Positions 21,227-33,041 are shown, counted from the first letter of the stretch. The stretch is 64,000 nt of DNA from Chaetoderma sp. LZ-2023a (GCA_034401795.1 CM067366.1:77676970-77740969); one strand, 5' to 3'. The notes: generated by a model not told the origin, from the sequence alone. Program-made: numbers and translations.

Positions 21227-21381
21227 GCAATGATGATGGCAGGCCCGGTTGGCTACGCAGATAAGCAGGCGGGAGGATGGATGGACAGACCGCCGGGCGG
21301 ACGAATAAACATATATCATAATATCTCTATAAATTATGCAGTGGAAGCACGCTGCAATGGGCCTGCTTCAGCAAATGTATC

Positions 21382-21861
21382 AATGGATGAATCCGATCCG
21401 TCAGTCAAGTATATGACGTCATAATCAAGTACGTCACGTATAAGTCGACATCACAACCATAATTGACAGAACTCCTCCGTTATGAACCTGGAATAGTCCG
21501 TCATTTGTACGAATTGTATGTCTTTACCATTTAATAGGCATTCTGTTGAATATTTTGAAACTAATTTGACTAGGCGTTGTTGCTGTCATTGGCGGCAATA
21601 GGCCCTTCCTCTCCTCCCTCCGCTCCCCAACCAGTCAAATTACATTCATAATATCCAAAAGAATAGCTATATAGTTACCATGAAATTGGGATTTTGGGAA
21701 TTCATGATTCAAAGTAGGCCTATAAAAATCTATCCCAACACGCGCAGAGCAAGAGTGGCCAATAAAACCTAGCAAACGAAAGAATGAACGAACAAACGCG
21801 GAGTATGGGCGGAGTTTAGCTATAGATGAGCGGGGCATGGCTAAAAGTGGATTCATCCATT
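21382..21861. repeat. Intact subfamily B MITE (480 bp), right-arm copy
   Basis: Starts AATGGATGAATCC and ends GGATTCATCCATT. Mate of 7,806-8,285, same length, with scattered substitutions only. Confidence 0.85.
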
Positions 21862-24104
21862 CTGATTAGATTTTATTTTGTAAACCATGAGGCAAAATGA
21901 GACTACATTGACATGCTGTGGCTTTCAATTTAACCCATGTGACCCGACATACCGGATTCAAAAAAATCATTTACAATAAATATATAATCCATATACTGTT
22001 GAATATTTTGGAACTAATTTCACGGGAACCTGCTGCTGCTTATCGCAGCACCAGGTTCCAGTCAAATTATTTTCAAAATATTCAACTGCTTAACAGGATA
22101 GGTCTCCTGAAATTGAGATTCTAGGAATTCCGAGTTCAGTAGGTTAGGTTCATTTCTTTATATTCACCCACCATAAATAAATGAACAATATTATTATTCA
22201 TAATTTAAATTTAGTTAACACTAATTAATTTCATCTTTCTAATCTGCAGATATTCAGAATAGTAATAAAAACTAGCTATATGATAAATTACGTTTATGTT
22301 ACCGGGATTTCTGAACATTTCAATTGGTATACAAGTAGTACACACCAAATGCATTAATACAGTATGAGGACAAAAGACCTATGCTGAATATTGTGTCAGC
22401 AACAAGTTCAGCAGAATTAGTTTCAAATCTTCAACAAGTTATATATCTTTAATTTGTGTAGGAACGGGATGGGTGGGTGTGTTGGTGGTGTGGGTGATTA
22501 GGTGGGGTGGGGTTGTGGTGGGGCCTGCAGGTGGGGTGCGTGGTTGGGGCGCGGGGCGTTCGTGGATAAACCCAGCTATCAAACCTAATTCATGAGGCAT
22601 ATAGTCTTTTTGGAAAATCGTAGACAAATATAGGTTAATCAACGCATTTTCTTCTTAATTCAGTGATGTAGGGGCATATTTTGACCATAGGTGTACTGGT
22701 GCTAAACTATGGTTAGGGCCAACTCCTATGGAGTGCGGCTATTGGGTTAAACTGTAGGTGGGCTCAAAACTTGGATGTGGTGGAGAGGGCGCTCCGACTC
22801 GCCCACACCCCACCCACCCCATGTTTCTATACCCATGTACTTGTTGTGGAAAATAGAAAGATGGTCACAAAATTACTGGTGTATATATAGGAGCAGAAAA
22901 AATTCAAGATAGTGATTTATTAGCGTGCTAGTTTTTCAAAAACATATTTGAGTTATCTCTCTTGAGCTGCTAGTTTAACTTCTGGCATTAAGGGTAGGAA
23001 ATTCTACAATAACTAACTGAGGTGTTAGTTCAGATATCTAGAGTTTGCGATCATAAGTATGATCAAATGGTTACGCGAAGCCTAGTATGAAAAAATGTAA
23101 TAAATTGACATAAATCAAGCCGTATTTTTAAAAACTACTTTACATTACCTGTTGCGTCAATTCGTGAACTTGTATACAACATTTAACACATCAGTAGCGA
23201 AACCGGTCTATAACGGACACTATACGCGGACCATCAAGTGGTCCCTAAAGACAGGTTATCGTTTAACGCATCAACCATGAGGCATACAGAACAAAACACG
23301 AGAATATCTTTGTGATGTAAGGAATATTGTGTTCAATATTTTGAAACTAATTGGACTGAGAGCTGTTGCTGCTTATGGCAACAACAGTTTCCTGTCGAAT
23401 TATTTTCGAAATATTCAACAAATTCTCTGCATAGTTGTCTTGAAGTCGAGGCAATGACGTTTTAAGGGTTAACGGGTTAATTCACTTGGCTTGGCATGGT
23501 AGATTGCGGTTCATGGCGGATGATGGATCTTCATTAGGACCATCTCTTGATGAACTGACAGCGTTGCACACCCCCCCCCCCCCCACCCCCCCCCCCCCCC
23601 CACCCCCCCCCTCCACACACACCCCCCGCACCCCCCCCCCCCCACTCTCCCCACAAAATAGAAGTTTCAGTTATAGATAGGTTTAACTATATGTGTTAAA
23701 AAAATTAAAATAACTTTAATCAACATTATCATAGAACGTTTTGTCAGTAATATATATAAAGCGAGTTAATTTTTATGAAGGTCATTTCAAACCCAACAGA
23801 AATGGAAACGCCGCCGATGGGAGAACTCCAGAATAAAAACAACAGCGGAGATTGTGGCGCGTATGGCAATATTGCGGATGCTGGTAAATAGACATCAAAA
23901 TGTTTGTAGAAGAGGAGGTTGACGTAAAAACTTCGCAATGATGTTAGGGAAAGCTGCTGCTGGATTCGATAGTAATACCATAAGACAGCATACGTATTCA
24001 ATTTATAATTTAAAACATAATGTGGAAATCTAGATATTCTGAGATGGTATCACCTCCGTTTTTTAAGGTTTAGGCAATCAAAAAGGGGGTGTTTGTGTTT
24101 GTTG
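21862..24104. repeat. Right-arm counterpart of 5,576-7,805
   Basis: Holds the mirrored palindromic cores (about 21,998-22,090, 22,380-22,440 and 23,330-23,420) and a C-run tract at 23,573-23,650. The 22,390 core is shorter than its left mate because several internal bases are missing. No gene is evident. Confidence 0.7.
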
Positions 24105-24136
24105 GGTATGCAGGTGTGTGTATGTGCAGGTGTGTG

Positions 24137-24180
<44 letters not shown>

Positions 24181-24250
24181 TTCGTCCGTGCGCGTGTGTG
24201 CGCGCGTGCGTGCGTGTGTGCGTGCGCGCGCGTGCGCGCGTGTGTGTATG
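24105..24250. repeat. (GTGC)n/(TG)n simple repeat, right arm
   Basis: Mirror of 5,412-5,575, shorter by about 18 bp. Confidence 0.93.
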
Positions 24251-24699
24251 TGTTTGGGGTGGGCGAGGGGGACTCGCATCTTTGCTTCCCAGGGTGGATT
24301 GCCCACCCATTGTACCTTCCTTCTTCTTGCGCCTATGATTTAACTGTTTCGCACTAATCTAGCTTATTCATCTGCCGAGTCATTATATCCACGATAGTTT
24401 CATGGATGTTGGTCGATTAGCTTTGAATGACTAGAATTTTCACGGATGGAAGGCCGCACTAGATTTCTTTCCAATTCGATTGGGTTTGACAATTTATAAA
24501 TTAGTTGTCATTCGTTTAAAAACACCTTAAAATTTCACACTTAAATATAACATGTTACGTCACGTTCTACGTGTATTTGTATAATTTATTTGTAAAATAA
24601 GTTTTTGAATCAACATGAAAAATGCTTCGTCGAGTATTTGTTAAAATATGTGCACAATTAAAATAACTGGCCATGGGTTATATTATAAATAATTACATA

Positions 24700-25953
24700 T
24701 ACATTTCAAAACAACTAGCCAGGAAAGCGAATATTGTGAAACTTGTTTAACTGGACGCTATTGCTGCCATAGGTAGCCGCCGATCAAATTAGTTTCAAAA
24801 TATTCAACAGACTATTCCCTACATCATAGTGCATTTGTCGCTTCTGATCTGAATGTGTCAAAGGGCTAAGCAGCTGACCGTTGCATAGCCGAATCAAATA
24901 TTTATATAAATCCAATGTAATGCAGGTTACTGGACCGGCGCTGAGCCAGGACTTGACTATATATGCCCTGTATTGGTCCGGTACTGGCCCAGTAAGATGC
25001 GTTATCAAGGACAGAGCTACCTGTTTGTAAGATACGTACATAGAGGGATCCGATCAGTCACTCAAGTATCTGACGTCATAGTCAATTTAGTCACGGGTAG
25101 CCTGACATCACAACCATAATTGACAGAGAATACTCCGTCATGAAGCTTGAATAGTCAGTCAAGTGTACGAATTCTACGTCTTTGTTGGGTTTATTATTCA
25201 ATAAACGCGTTGTTGAATATTTTTAAACCAATTTTAATGGGCGCTGCTGCTGCCATATACAGAAAGGGCACGCAGTCAAATTAGTTTCAAATTATTCAAC
25301 AGTGTATCTGTCTAATTACCTTGATATTGGGAGTTTGAGAATTCGGGCTTCACAGTATATAAACTGATCCCAACATGCGCAACGCGCGGGCGGAGCTTAG
25401 CTAGAAATGGGCGGTGCATAGCTAAAAGTCCATTCATCTAATGCCATGACGCGGTTACCGAAGCCTGGTGCAACTAAGGCAAGAACAGCCTCCATCAATG
25501 TCATCACAGCGATAGAGGGATCAATTTGTAGCTATGACCCGCCCATTTAGCTACTCTACGCCCACTTTTTACGCGTTTTTACGGCTAGTGAAACCTGAAT
25601 TGTCAGAATCTAAGTTTCAAAATAACTATTCCACTGTTGAATAGTTTGAAACTAGTTCTATTGCTGATTTTTGCTGCATTTCGTATAAACAGCTCCCAAT
25701 GGAATTAGTTTCAAAATAGTCAACAGAATGCTTACTAAATTATTAATTCATATTAAAAACAAACAATTTGTACGCTTTCCTGACAGACTCTCCGATTTTC
25801 GTAACGGAGCCACGCCATTTTATTGCGACGTGTGCGATTGTGACGTCAGAAACTTTAATGACAGATCAGATCCTCCTATTTGCACCAGTCAATGACTTTG
25901 AAAGGCTACAACCTATTAGAAAACATGTATGTGGCACGAAAATGGCTAATATG
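24700..25953. repeat. Right-arm MITE cluster
   Basis: Mirrors 3,795-4,960: a core at about 24,726-24,812, the GATAACGC palindrome near 24,930-25,010, two subfamily-B elements in opposite orientation between about 25,040 and 25,890, and TTTATT at 25,818-25,823 (AATAAA for the minus-strand gene). Confidence 0.7.
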
Positions 25954-26007
<54 letters not shown>

Positions 26008-26008
26008 A
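25954..26008. repeat. (TGT)n microsatellite
   Basis: About 18 units, just beyond the stop codon of the minus-strand gene; mate of 3,676-3,723. Confidence 0.97.
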
Positions 26009-26026
26009 TACATCTGTCCTTTTAGT

Positions 26027-26830
26027 CTAGTCTTGGCGACCACCTCGCTCTCCCTGACGACGTGGATTTATCTCCATTTTGTCGTTTCCTGGTCTTGGTC
26101 GACCATCATTACCGTTTCCTGTTGGCCTTCGTCGTTGTATATCACCAAATTCATCGCCTGCTGCGCCATCACGCGGCCCACCTGTTGGTCGAGTGCTCTC
26201 CTCTCTTCGCCCGCCCGTTGGTCTCGCGCGTTCTTCACCGGGTTCACCCGTCGGTCGACTTCTCCCTCCTCTTCGCCCACCTGTTGGCCTCGTTCGTTCT
26301 TCATCTTGTTCACCTGTTGGTCGAGTTCGCTCTCCTCTTTGCCTACCTGTTGGCCTCGTTCGTTCTTCAGCTCGGTCACCTGTTGGTCGAGTTCCGTCCC
26401 CTCCTTGCCCACCTGTTGGCCTCGTTCGTTCTTCACCAGATTGACCTGTTGGTCGAGTTCTGTCACCTCTTCGCTCAACTGTTGGTCTCGTTCGTTCTTC
26501 CCCTCGGTCTCCTGTTGGTCGAGTTCTCTCGGCTCTCGCCCCACCTGATGACGGTTTTCGCTCGTCACCGTTCTCGCTGCTTGGTCGTGTTCTGTCGCCT
26601 CGCAGTTCACCTAGGCTAATACCCCTATGCGCGTCATCACCACGCTCACCATCTCTATGGTGTTCCCAATCAGGAAATGGCCCATTATCTAATTCTAATG
26701 ATTCGGTGTGATTTCCTTCTCTGCGATGGACGTCCATTTGTCTGGAGTTTAACGGTATCGCTTGACAGAATGTCTGCAGTATAGCCAAGGCTATTAAGAA
26801 GGACAGGATTATTGTGATTCTTACTGCCAT
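26027..26830 (-). CDS. Secreted basic repeat protein with RTRPTG repeats (right copy, 267 aa)
   Basis: The mirrored copy of 2,853-3,638. ATG at 26,830 starts the same signal peptide, about 10 bases past an acceptor-like TTTTTGCAG. Against the left copy I read about five amino-acid differences before the stop (Gly/Asp, Asn/Asp, Gly/Arg, His/Asp, Gly/Arg) and a C-terminus six residues longer (ending in RQD), because CGA replaces TGA. Repeats and length are otherwise identical, with no indels. Preservation of both open frames suggests recent duplication, conversion between arms, or alleles of one locus. Function unknown. Confidence 0.6.
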   Translation of the reverse strand: MAVRITIILSFLIALAILQTFCQAIPLNSRQMDVHRREGNHTESLELDNGPFPDWEHHRDGERGDDAHRGISLGELRGDRTRPSSENGDERKPSSGGARAERTRPTGDRGEERTRPTVERRGDRTRPTGQSGEERTRPTGGQGGDGTRPTGDRAEERTRPTGRQRGERTRPTGEQDEERTRPTGGRRGGRSRPTGEPGEERARPTGGRREESTRPTGGPRDGAAGDEFGDIQRRRPTGNGNDGRPRPGNDKMEINPRRQGERGGRQD

Positions 26831-26887
26831 TAGCGTGTCGGTTCTGCAAAAACACAATACAGACCAAATGTTAAATGAACAGATGAA

Positions 26888-28097
26888 TCCATTTCTAGCT
26901 ATACCACGTCCATTTCTAGCTATACAATGCCCATTTCTAGCTATACAACGTTCATTTCTCGCTATACCACGTCCATCTTTAGCTATACTACGTCCATTTC
27001 TAGCTATACCACGTCCATTTCTAGCTATACCACTTCCATTTCTGGCTATAACACGTCCATCTTTAGTTCTACCACGCCCATTTCTAGCTATACCACGTCC
27101 ATTTCTAGCTATATCACGTCCATTTCTAGCTATACCGTGCCAATTTCTAGCTATACCACGCCCATTTCTAGCTATACCACGTCCATTTCTAGTTATATGA
27201 CGTCCATTTCTAGCTATACCAAGTCCATTTCTAGCTATACCAGGTCCATTTCTAGCTATACCACGTCCATTTCTAGCTATACCACGTCCATTTCTAGCTA
27301 TACCACGTCCATTTTTAGCTATGCCACGTCCATTGCTAGCTATACCACGTCCATTTCTAGCTATACCACGCCCATTTTTAGCTATACCACGTCCATTTCT
27401 AGCTATACCACGTCCATTTCTAGCTATACCACGTCCATTTTTAGCTATACCACGTCCATTTCTAGCTATACCACGTCCATTTTTAGCTATACCACGTCCA
27501 TTTTTAGCTATACCACGTCCATTTCTAGCTATACCACGTCCATTTCTAGCTATACCACGCCCATTTCTAGCTATACCACGTCCATTTCTAGTTATACGAC
27601 GTCCATTTCTAACTATACCACGTCCATTATTAGCTATACCACGTCCATTTTTAGCTATACCACGTCCATTTCTAGCTATACCACGTCCATTTCTAGCTAT
27701 ATCACGTCCATTTCTAGCTATACGACGTCCATTTCTAGCTATACCACGTCCATTTCTAGTTATACGACGTCCATTTCTAGTTATCGACGTCCATTTCTAG
27801 CTATACCACGTCCATTTTTAGCTATACCACGTCCATTTCTAGCTATACCACGTCCATTTCTAGCTATACCACGTCCATTTCTAGTTATACGACGTCCATT
27901 TCTAGTTATACGACGTCCATTTCAAGCTATACCACGTCCATTTCTAGCTATACCACGTCCATTTCTAGCTATACCACGTCCATTTCTAGCTATACCACGT
28001 CCATTTCTAGCTATACCACGTCCATTTATAGCTATACCACGTCCATTTATAGCTATACCACGTCCATTTATAGCTATACCACGTCCATTTATAGCTA
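26888..28097. repeat. 21-bp minisatellite, about 58 units (right arm)
   Basis: Complement of the left array, with four or five fewer units and its own variants, such as ATGACGTCC, TTATACGACG and TTTATAGC. It is bounded by ATGAATCCATTTCTAGC on the gene side and TAGCTAAGGTCTTCCCACAT on the other, both MITE sequence. The 405-codon frame across it is an artefact. Confidence 0.97.
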
Positions 28098-28680
28098 AGG
28101 TCTTCCCACATTTTACTCGTCTTGGAATCGATTTGAAACTTTGAAGCCTGAATTCCAATCTAATTTTGAAGGTAACTGTACAGCTAAGTTGTAGAATATT
28201 TTGAAGTTTTCTTGACTATGAGCCCTTGCTATCTATGCCTCACAATGCGATTACTTTCAAAATCGTCAACATAATGTTTATTGAGATAAATCGCAAATTC
28301 ATCAAATAAAACGTGCAATTCGTACACTCGCATGTGGCGGGGCATTTCGATTTTCGTGACCGAGCTAGGTGAAGCCATATTGATTGTGCCATCAGCTAAT
28401 AAGTAACGTACTGGAGCAATCCAGTTTTAGCTATGCCCGCCCATCTCTAGCTAAGCTCCACCCGCACGTCATTAGTGTTGGGATTGTTCGATCTCTGCAC
28501 TCTGTGAATCTCAATTTTCACAATACTATACTGGTAAGCGGTTGAATATTTTGAACCTTATTTGACTGGGTACTGTTGCTAAGATGCGTTATCAGGGACA
28601 GGTAAATAGAGGGATCCGATCAGTTACTCAAGTAGCTGACGTCATAGTCAATTTAGTCACGGGCAGTCTGACGTTACACC
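28098..28680. repeat. MITE parts flanking the minisatellite, right arm
   Basis: Mirror of about 900-1,482: degenerate core at 28,190-28,280, GCCCGCCCATCTCTAGCTAA, AGTGTTGGGATTG and GTCACGGGCAGTCTGACG. Confidence 0.65.
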
Positions 28681-29262
28681 CATATATATGATTACTGTAT
28701 TCCTACGCTGCAATCAGCCCCTCTTCGCTTTTGCCCCCTGTGTCTTGTCCTCAGCTGAAATCCTTAGCTTCTTCAGGTCCATTCTTGACTTCAGTGTACC
28801 GAGTCATGCTTTTTTAAGGTCACCTCGTATAACGTTTAGCAGATTTATGCAATGACGTCCTCTCCTGGCTTTGTATTTTCTGGCTCCGAGTAGGGCGAAT
28901 TCCAAGGCTCTCTGTGGTGTCCGTTCTGGCATCCTTAGCACATGGCCAAACATGGGCCATCTTTACTGGGCGACTTGTACAGACAGCGGCGACGTGTTAC
29001 ACATCTTGTGTAGTGCATCATTGGAAATTATGCTGTCTGGCCATCGGTGTCCAGTGATGGCGCGTAGGTGTTTGCGCTGGCAGACATCGAGTTTGTCTAG
29101 ACCTGCCTTTGGAGCTGCCCAGCTATTACAGTTATACAGCATCAAGGATACGCGGCTTGCATTGTATAAACGTAGCCTCTTTATCAAGGGCATCTTCGAT
29201 CAAAGAATCCATAGCTTCCAGAAGGACTGGAACGCTATGTTCCCCATGACGCACCCATAATT
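28680..29262 (-). pseudogene. LINE 3' fragment, right-arm copy
   Basis: Complement of 300-895. The reading on the minus strand again gives RLRLYNASRVSLMLYN, CQRKHLRAITGHRWPD and SPLSVQVAQ; a stop after VAQ breaks the frame where the left copy reads on. Dead copy. Confidence 0.85.
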
Positions 29263-29555
29263 GACGATGAAGTTCAAAATATTCAACAGCATGTTTATTA
29301 AATAGTAAAGACAGACAATTAATACAACAACGCTTGGTCCGTCGTGACGAACTTATCTACGTAATTCATGACGACATTGATTATGACTTCATCCTACACG
29401 TCATATAGTTGATTATGACGTCATATGATTGATGGATAAACTCGAATCCTCCATTATGTCGTCAGATATGTGAGTGACAGCTCTACGTCATCCATTACGC
29501 AGACGTTATCAAAGTTAGGCCTTATGATGTGTATACAGTACAGCTCAGGAATAAC
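29263..29555. repeat. Outer end of the right arm with a MITE end
   Basis: Contains GACTTCATCC, TGATTATGACGTCATATGAT and CTCGAATCCTCCATT, the mirror of the MITE at 101-299. Homology to the window start ends at 29,555 only because the window starts there. Confidence 0.75.
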
Positions 29556-29583
29556 TTAACGTGTTTCCAAAACAAAAGAAAAC

Positions 29584-29670
29584 ATACTGTTGAATATTTT
29601 GAACATGATTGTATTTGTTGAATATTTTGAACATAATTTTGTATTTGTTGAATATTTTGAACATAATTGT
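29584..29670. repeat. Three tandem copies of a MITE core half (~30 bp)
   Basis: GTTGAATATTTTGAACATGA/ATTGTATTT occurs three times in direct order just outside the right arm. It is a local tandem amplification of one half of the core palindrome. Confidence 0.8.
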
Positions 29671-30185
29671 ATTGAAAACATTGGTGCCTCTTTTGCTTAC
29701 TAACAAGGTTTTGTTTTTATTTTCGAAATAGGCTAATATATTTATTTGTCGTGCTGCATATAAAGAGTAGGCCCTACAGGGTACAAATTCAGCATATGAA
29801 TTTTATGCCATTCGACATTAAACGAGAGAACTTGTCGCACAAGCGGGATTCCAGGCCATTTGGTCGTCATCCGGATAATTGGATCCGGATTCGGATGGGA
29901 TCAAATTCTTGATCTGTATATATTTCGGAAACTACTGGTCCGATTTGACTCAAATTCTAATACAGGGAAGGATTTGACCATCCATTAGGCGTGTACTAGA
30001 TGAGCGTGATCCAAGAAAATTCGGATGGAAAATCCGAAAAAAAATCTGGAATATCCTAAAGCTGTTTTCAATGTGACAACAACTGGAGGGCGATGGTCTG
30101 CAATCTCTGATTGTTCTTGAAAAATCAATAGGCTAATTTGAATTTTCTGGTTTAATCTGAAACGAGGATCAAAGACTAATAGATG
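29671..30185. other. No recognisable feature
   Basis: A segment with repeated TCCGGAT/TCGGAT motifs around 29,865-30,035; nothing coding seen. Confidence 0.5.
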
Positions 30186-30978
30186 AATCCGACCTGTCGC
30201 TCAAGTATATGGCGTCATAATCAATTAGGTCACATGTAGGCTGGCATCACAATCATAATGGACCTTTCCATTTTTAGCTATGCCCCGCCCATCACAAACT
30301 AAGCTCCACCCACACCTCGCCGTGTTGGGATTGATCGATCCCCGAACACCTTAGCTATCAATTTCCTGAAACCTATACAGGGAAGCTGTTGAATATTCTG
30401 TAACTAATTTGACTGGGTGCTGTTGCTGCCTATGGCAGCAACAGCACCCAGTCAAATTAGTTTCAAAATATTCAACAGAATATTTATTAAATAGTGAAAG
30501 CAAACAATTTGTACAACAACGCATAGACCGTCTTCAAATATGCGTTCGTTACGTACTTATGGACGTCATTCATGACGTCATTCACTATGATGTCATTGTA
30601 CACTTCACGCATTTCATTATGACGTCATATGATGGGTGGGTACTCTGGAAAGGTGAATTGATAAAAAAAAAATAAAAGCTACCTCATCATGATGCTGGAA
30701 TAGTCCGCCAAGTGTACAAATTGTATGTCTTTGATGGATAACCGATTTTCTATTTAACAAACTTTGCTAATTTTATGCAAATTTTGAAACTAATTTGACT
30801 CTGTGCGTTTGATGTCGTAGGCATAGTCAAATTAGTCTCAAAATATTCAATAGCTTACCTTGACATTACATTGGGAATCTTGGAATTCAAAGTTAGATAT
30901 ATCCCAACACCGCCAACGCACAGGCGGGGCTTAGGTAGAAATGGGCGGGGCATAGCTAGAAATGAATCGCTCTAATGC
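30180..30978. repeat. Subfamily B MITE split by a nested subfamily A MITE
   Basis: Starts near AGATGAATCCGACCTGTCGC and breaks at CACAATCATAAT. It resumes after 30,660 (CTGGAATAGTCCGCCAAGTG, core halves at about 30,775-30,800 and 30,830-30,852, ATATCCCAACACCGCC, TAGAAATGGGCGGGGCATAG) and ends near GAATCGCTCTAATG. The order of nesting shows that subfamily A moved later than this B copy. Confidence 0.75.
30257..30659 (-). mobile_element. Subfamily A MITE with perfect palindromic core (403 bp)
   Basis: Begins AATGGACCTTTCCATTTTTA and ends TACTCTGGAAAGGTGAATT. The core at about 30,386-30,478 is a long near-perfect palindrome: GACTGGGTGCTGTTGCTGCC, then its complement after a 'TAT' centre, flanked by GTTGAATATTCTGTAAC and GTTTCAAAATATTCAACAG. 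The other flank has at least three TGACGTCA-type sites. There is no open frame of note, so it is non-autonomous. Confidence 0.88.
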
Positions 30979-31024
30979 CTGACTCAATCGAAACACCATT
31001 TTATGTCCAAGCCGACTTGAACCG

Positions 31025-31398
31025 ACCATTGAATGACGTAGATAAGTGCGTGATGAACGTGTAAGCGAAGAAGGACTAAGCTTTGCTGTACGAATTGTAA
31101 GTATTTACTATTTAATAAACATTATGTTGAATATTAACAGAGCAGGGGGACCATGTAAAATTATTAACACATATGCAAAAGTACAACCTTCAGAAAACTA
31201 TAAACATGACAAAGAAACCCATAGGCAGCTACAACATCCAGCCACATTAGTTTCAAAATATTCAACAGCGTACCCGTATAGTTTTCTGACAACTGATAGT
31301 CAGGGGGTTTAGGGATGAATCGATACCATCACGAGCGAGATGTGGGTTGAGCTTAGCTAATGATAGGCGGGGCATAGCTAAAACTAGAAAGGTCCATT
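31025..31398. repeat. Subfamily A MITE, left end lost, core disrupted
   Basis: Runs from AATGACGTAGATAAGTGCG through AATAAACATTATGTTGAATA, a divergent core, AATCGATACCATCACG and AGGCGGGGCATAGCTAAAAC to GAAAGGTCCATT. About 60 bp of foreign sequence lies between the core halves. Confidence 0.75.
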
Positions 31399-31430
31399 GA
31401 TAACACGGTTCTGGTAGTAACCAATCCTAT

Positions 31431-31780
31431 AATAGACCTTACCACTTTATCTACCCACGATATAACGCTCTAATCAACTACGCGACGTGTAGAATGACAT
31501 CATAATGAATGACGTCTTGATTGACGTCGAAACTAATCCTATAATGAATGAATGAATGGTTTTGTTTCCTCTGACCAGAAACCGGTGTTGTCTAGGGCAC
31601 CACAGGTTTCTGGTCGGACTATTATTAGGCTTATAGCTTGCTATACAGAGACTATTCATACACTATATAGTATAGAAAGAATAAATCGAGCAGGTCACCA
31701 GTCAAATTAGTTTCAAATATTCAACAACTATTATATTATTTGTTTATCAACAATGCAATTCGCACACTTGTGGATGAAAC
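31431..31780. repeat. Subfamily A/B chimeric MITE remnant with an extra inverted repeat
   Basis: Starts AATAGACCTTACCACTTTAT with GACGT motifs. At 31,558-31,618 is a separate inverted repeat (CCTCTGACCAGAAACC … GGTTTCTGGTCGGA). It then continues with CAGTCAAATTAGTTTCAAAT and ATTCAACAAC. Internal rearrangement is likely. Confidence 0.6.
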
Positions 31781-31797
31781 AAGTCGAATAGACACTT

Positions 31798-32181
31798 AAT
31801 AAACCTTTCCACTGTATAAACCACCCTATATCGCTCTAATCAACTACGCGACGTGTAGAATGATAACATAATGAATGAGGTCATGATTGACGCCGACAAG
31901 CACGTCACGAACGCATATTTGAAGACGGACTATGCATTGTTGTACGAATTGTATGTCTTTACTATTTGATAAATACTCTGTTGGATATTTTGCAACTAAT
32001 TTGACTGGGCGCTGTTGCTGCCATAGCAAATTAGCCAAAAAATATTCAACAACTTACCTGTATAGTTTTCAGGAAATTGATAGTTAGGGCATTCGGGGAT
32101 CGATTAATCCCAACACGGCGAAGTGTGGGTGGAGTTTAGCTATAGATGGGCGGGGCATAGCTAAAAATTAAAAGGCCCATT
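31798..32181. repeat. Subfamily A MITE (384 bp)
   Basis: Starts AATAAACCTTTCCACTGTAT and ends AAATTAAAAGGCCCATT. Core halves at about 31,978-32,000 and 32,030-32,051, with the centre partly deleted. It has GGGATCGATTAATCCCAACA and TTTAGCTATAGATGGGCGGG. Confidence 0.82.
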
Positions 32182-32195
32182 ATACATCACTTACC

Positions 32196-32519
32196 TCAAG
32201 TCACTTCAATGTACGCTGCAACAATAATTTCAGGCTCACTGATAATTGGTAGGCAATCTTCTAATATGTCTGTTTCGCCGTATTCGACTTCGTCTTCCAC
32301 AAAAGAAGTTGATGCCCAGTTAGATCCCAGTCTCGAGTTTATATACACTTCTGCGAAGCTGAGTAAGAGTTTGTTACTCATACCGAGACACGATTTCCTG
32401 ACAACTTGAATCATCCTTGGGGGCCTAGAACTAGAAGACGCCGATGTCTCAGCTATAGCTGTGTGTCCTCGTCTTGAGTCAACCGTGTTGCGTGAAACCT
32501 TAAACACGATTCCTGGCTA
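32196..32519 (-). CDS. Possible terminal exon, unidentified
   Basis: An open minus frame of about 105 codons lies directly beyond an acceptor-like CATTAGCCAG (complement, ending near 32,520) and runs to TGA at 32,196. There is no in-frame ATG upstream, so it could only be an internal or last exon. The sequence is non-repetitive and ends in an acidic stretch (FVEDEVEYGETDILED) and a short hydrophobic tail (IIVAAYIEV). I do not recognise it. The frame stops 15 bp before the MITE at 31,798-32,181. Chance openness cannot be excluded. Confidence 0.25.
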
Positions 32520-33041
32520 ATGACGGCGCATTACCGCATCAACTCATCCCCACGTGCACAATTCGTCATCGAATACGTGAGCAGAGTAGCAACTTTATTA
32601 GTGTACTTCTAGCACGCGCTCAGCCTAACACTTGTCTATTCACTCATTTAAAGCTCAACGTTTATGCGTACAATGCTCCAGGCGGATTTTATCTTCTTAA
32701 ATTTATGAATTGATGACTGGATGAATATGGGTGATCAACGTCATAGATGGGGACACAGTAGGCATATGACTCGCTCGAGAACGTGGATAACGTGCTTTGG
32801 ACGGTGGGTCAGTCATGTGGAACGAAATCACGATTGCGCACTCGTGACTAACATCTAGTATCATTATTAACTAGTAAGCTGCTAACATATTATATTATAT
32901 TATTTACATACATGGAACACAATTCTGCGGTTTTGCGGTTGAGAGTACAGCAATTGTTGTACAGCAATTGTTGTAGGCCTATATGGTTACTATTTAGCTT
33001 GAATAATAACACAGGGTCTATGCTTTTCACGATATTGCCCT
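32520..33041. other. No recognisable feature
   Basis: Unassigned sequence; an ACAGCAATTGTTGT doublet occurs at 32,948-32,975. Confidence 0.5.

Larger units (their letters stand above)
20944..29555. repeat. Right arm of the giant inverted repeat
   Basis: Reverse complement of 1-8,706 in the same order. It begins at (GGT)n and its match to the window's first base is at 29,555; homology may go further outside the window. Matched landmarks include the 480-bp MITE, CA tract, (TTG)n, secreted-protein exon, 21-bp minisatellite and LINE fragment. Confidence 0.93.

Noticed and set aside
26927..28144. 405-codon open frame of SISSYTT repeats and other long frames over the 21-bp arrays
   Set aside because: The 21-bp period keeps several frames open on both strands; the arrays are bounded by MITE sequence and the frames shift register at irregular units.
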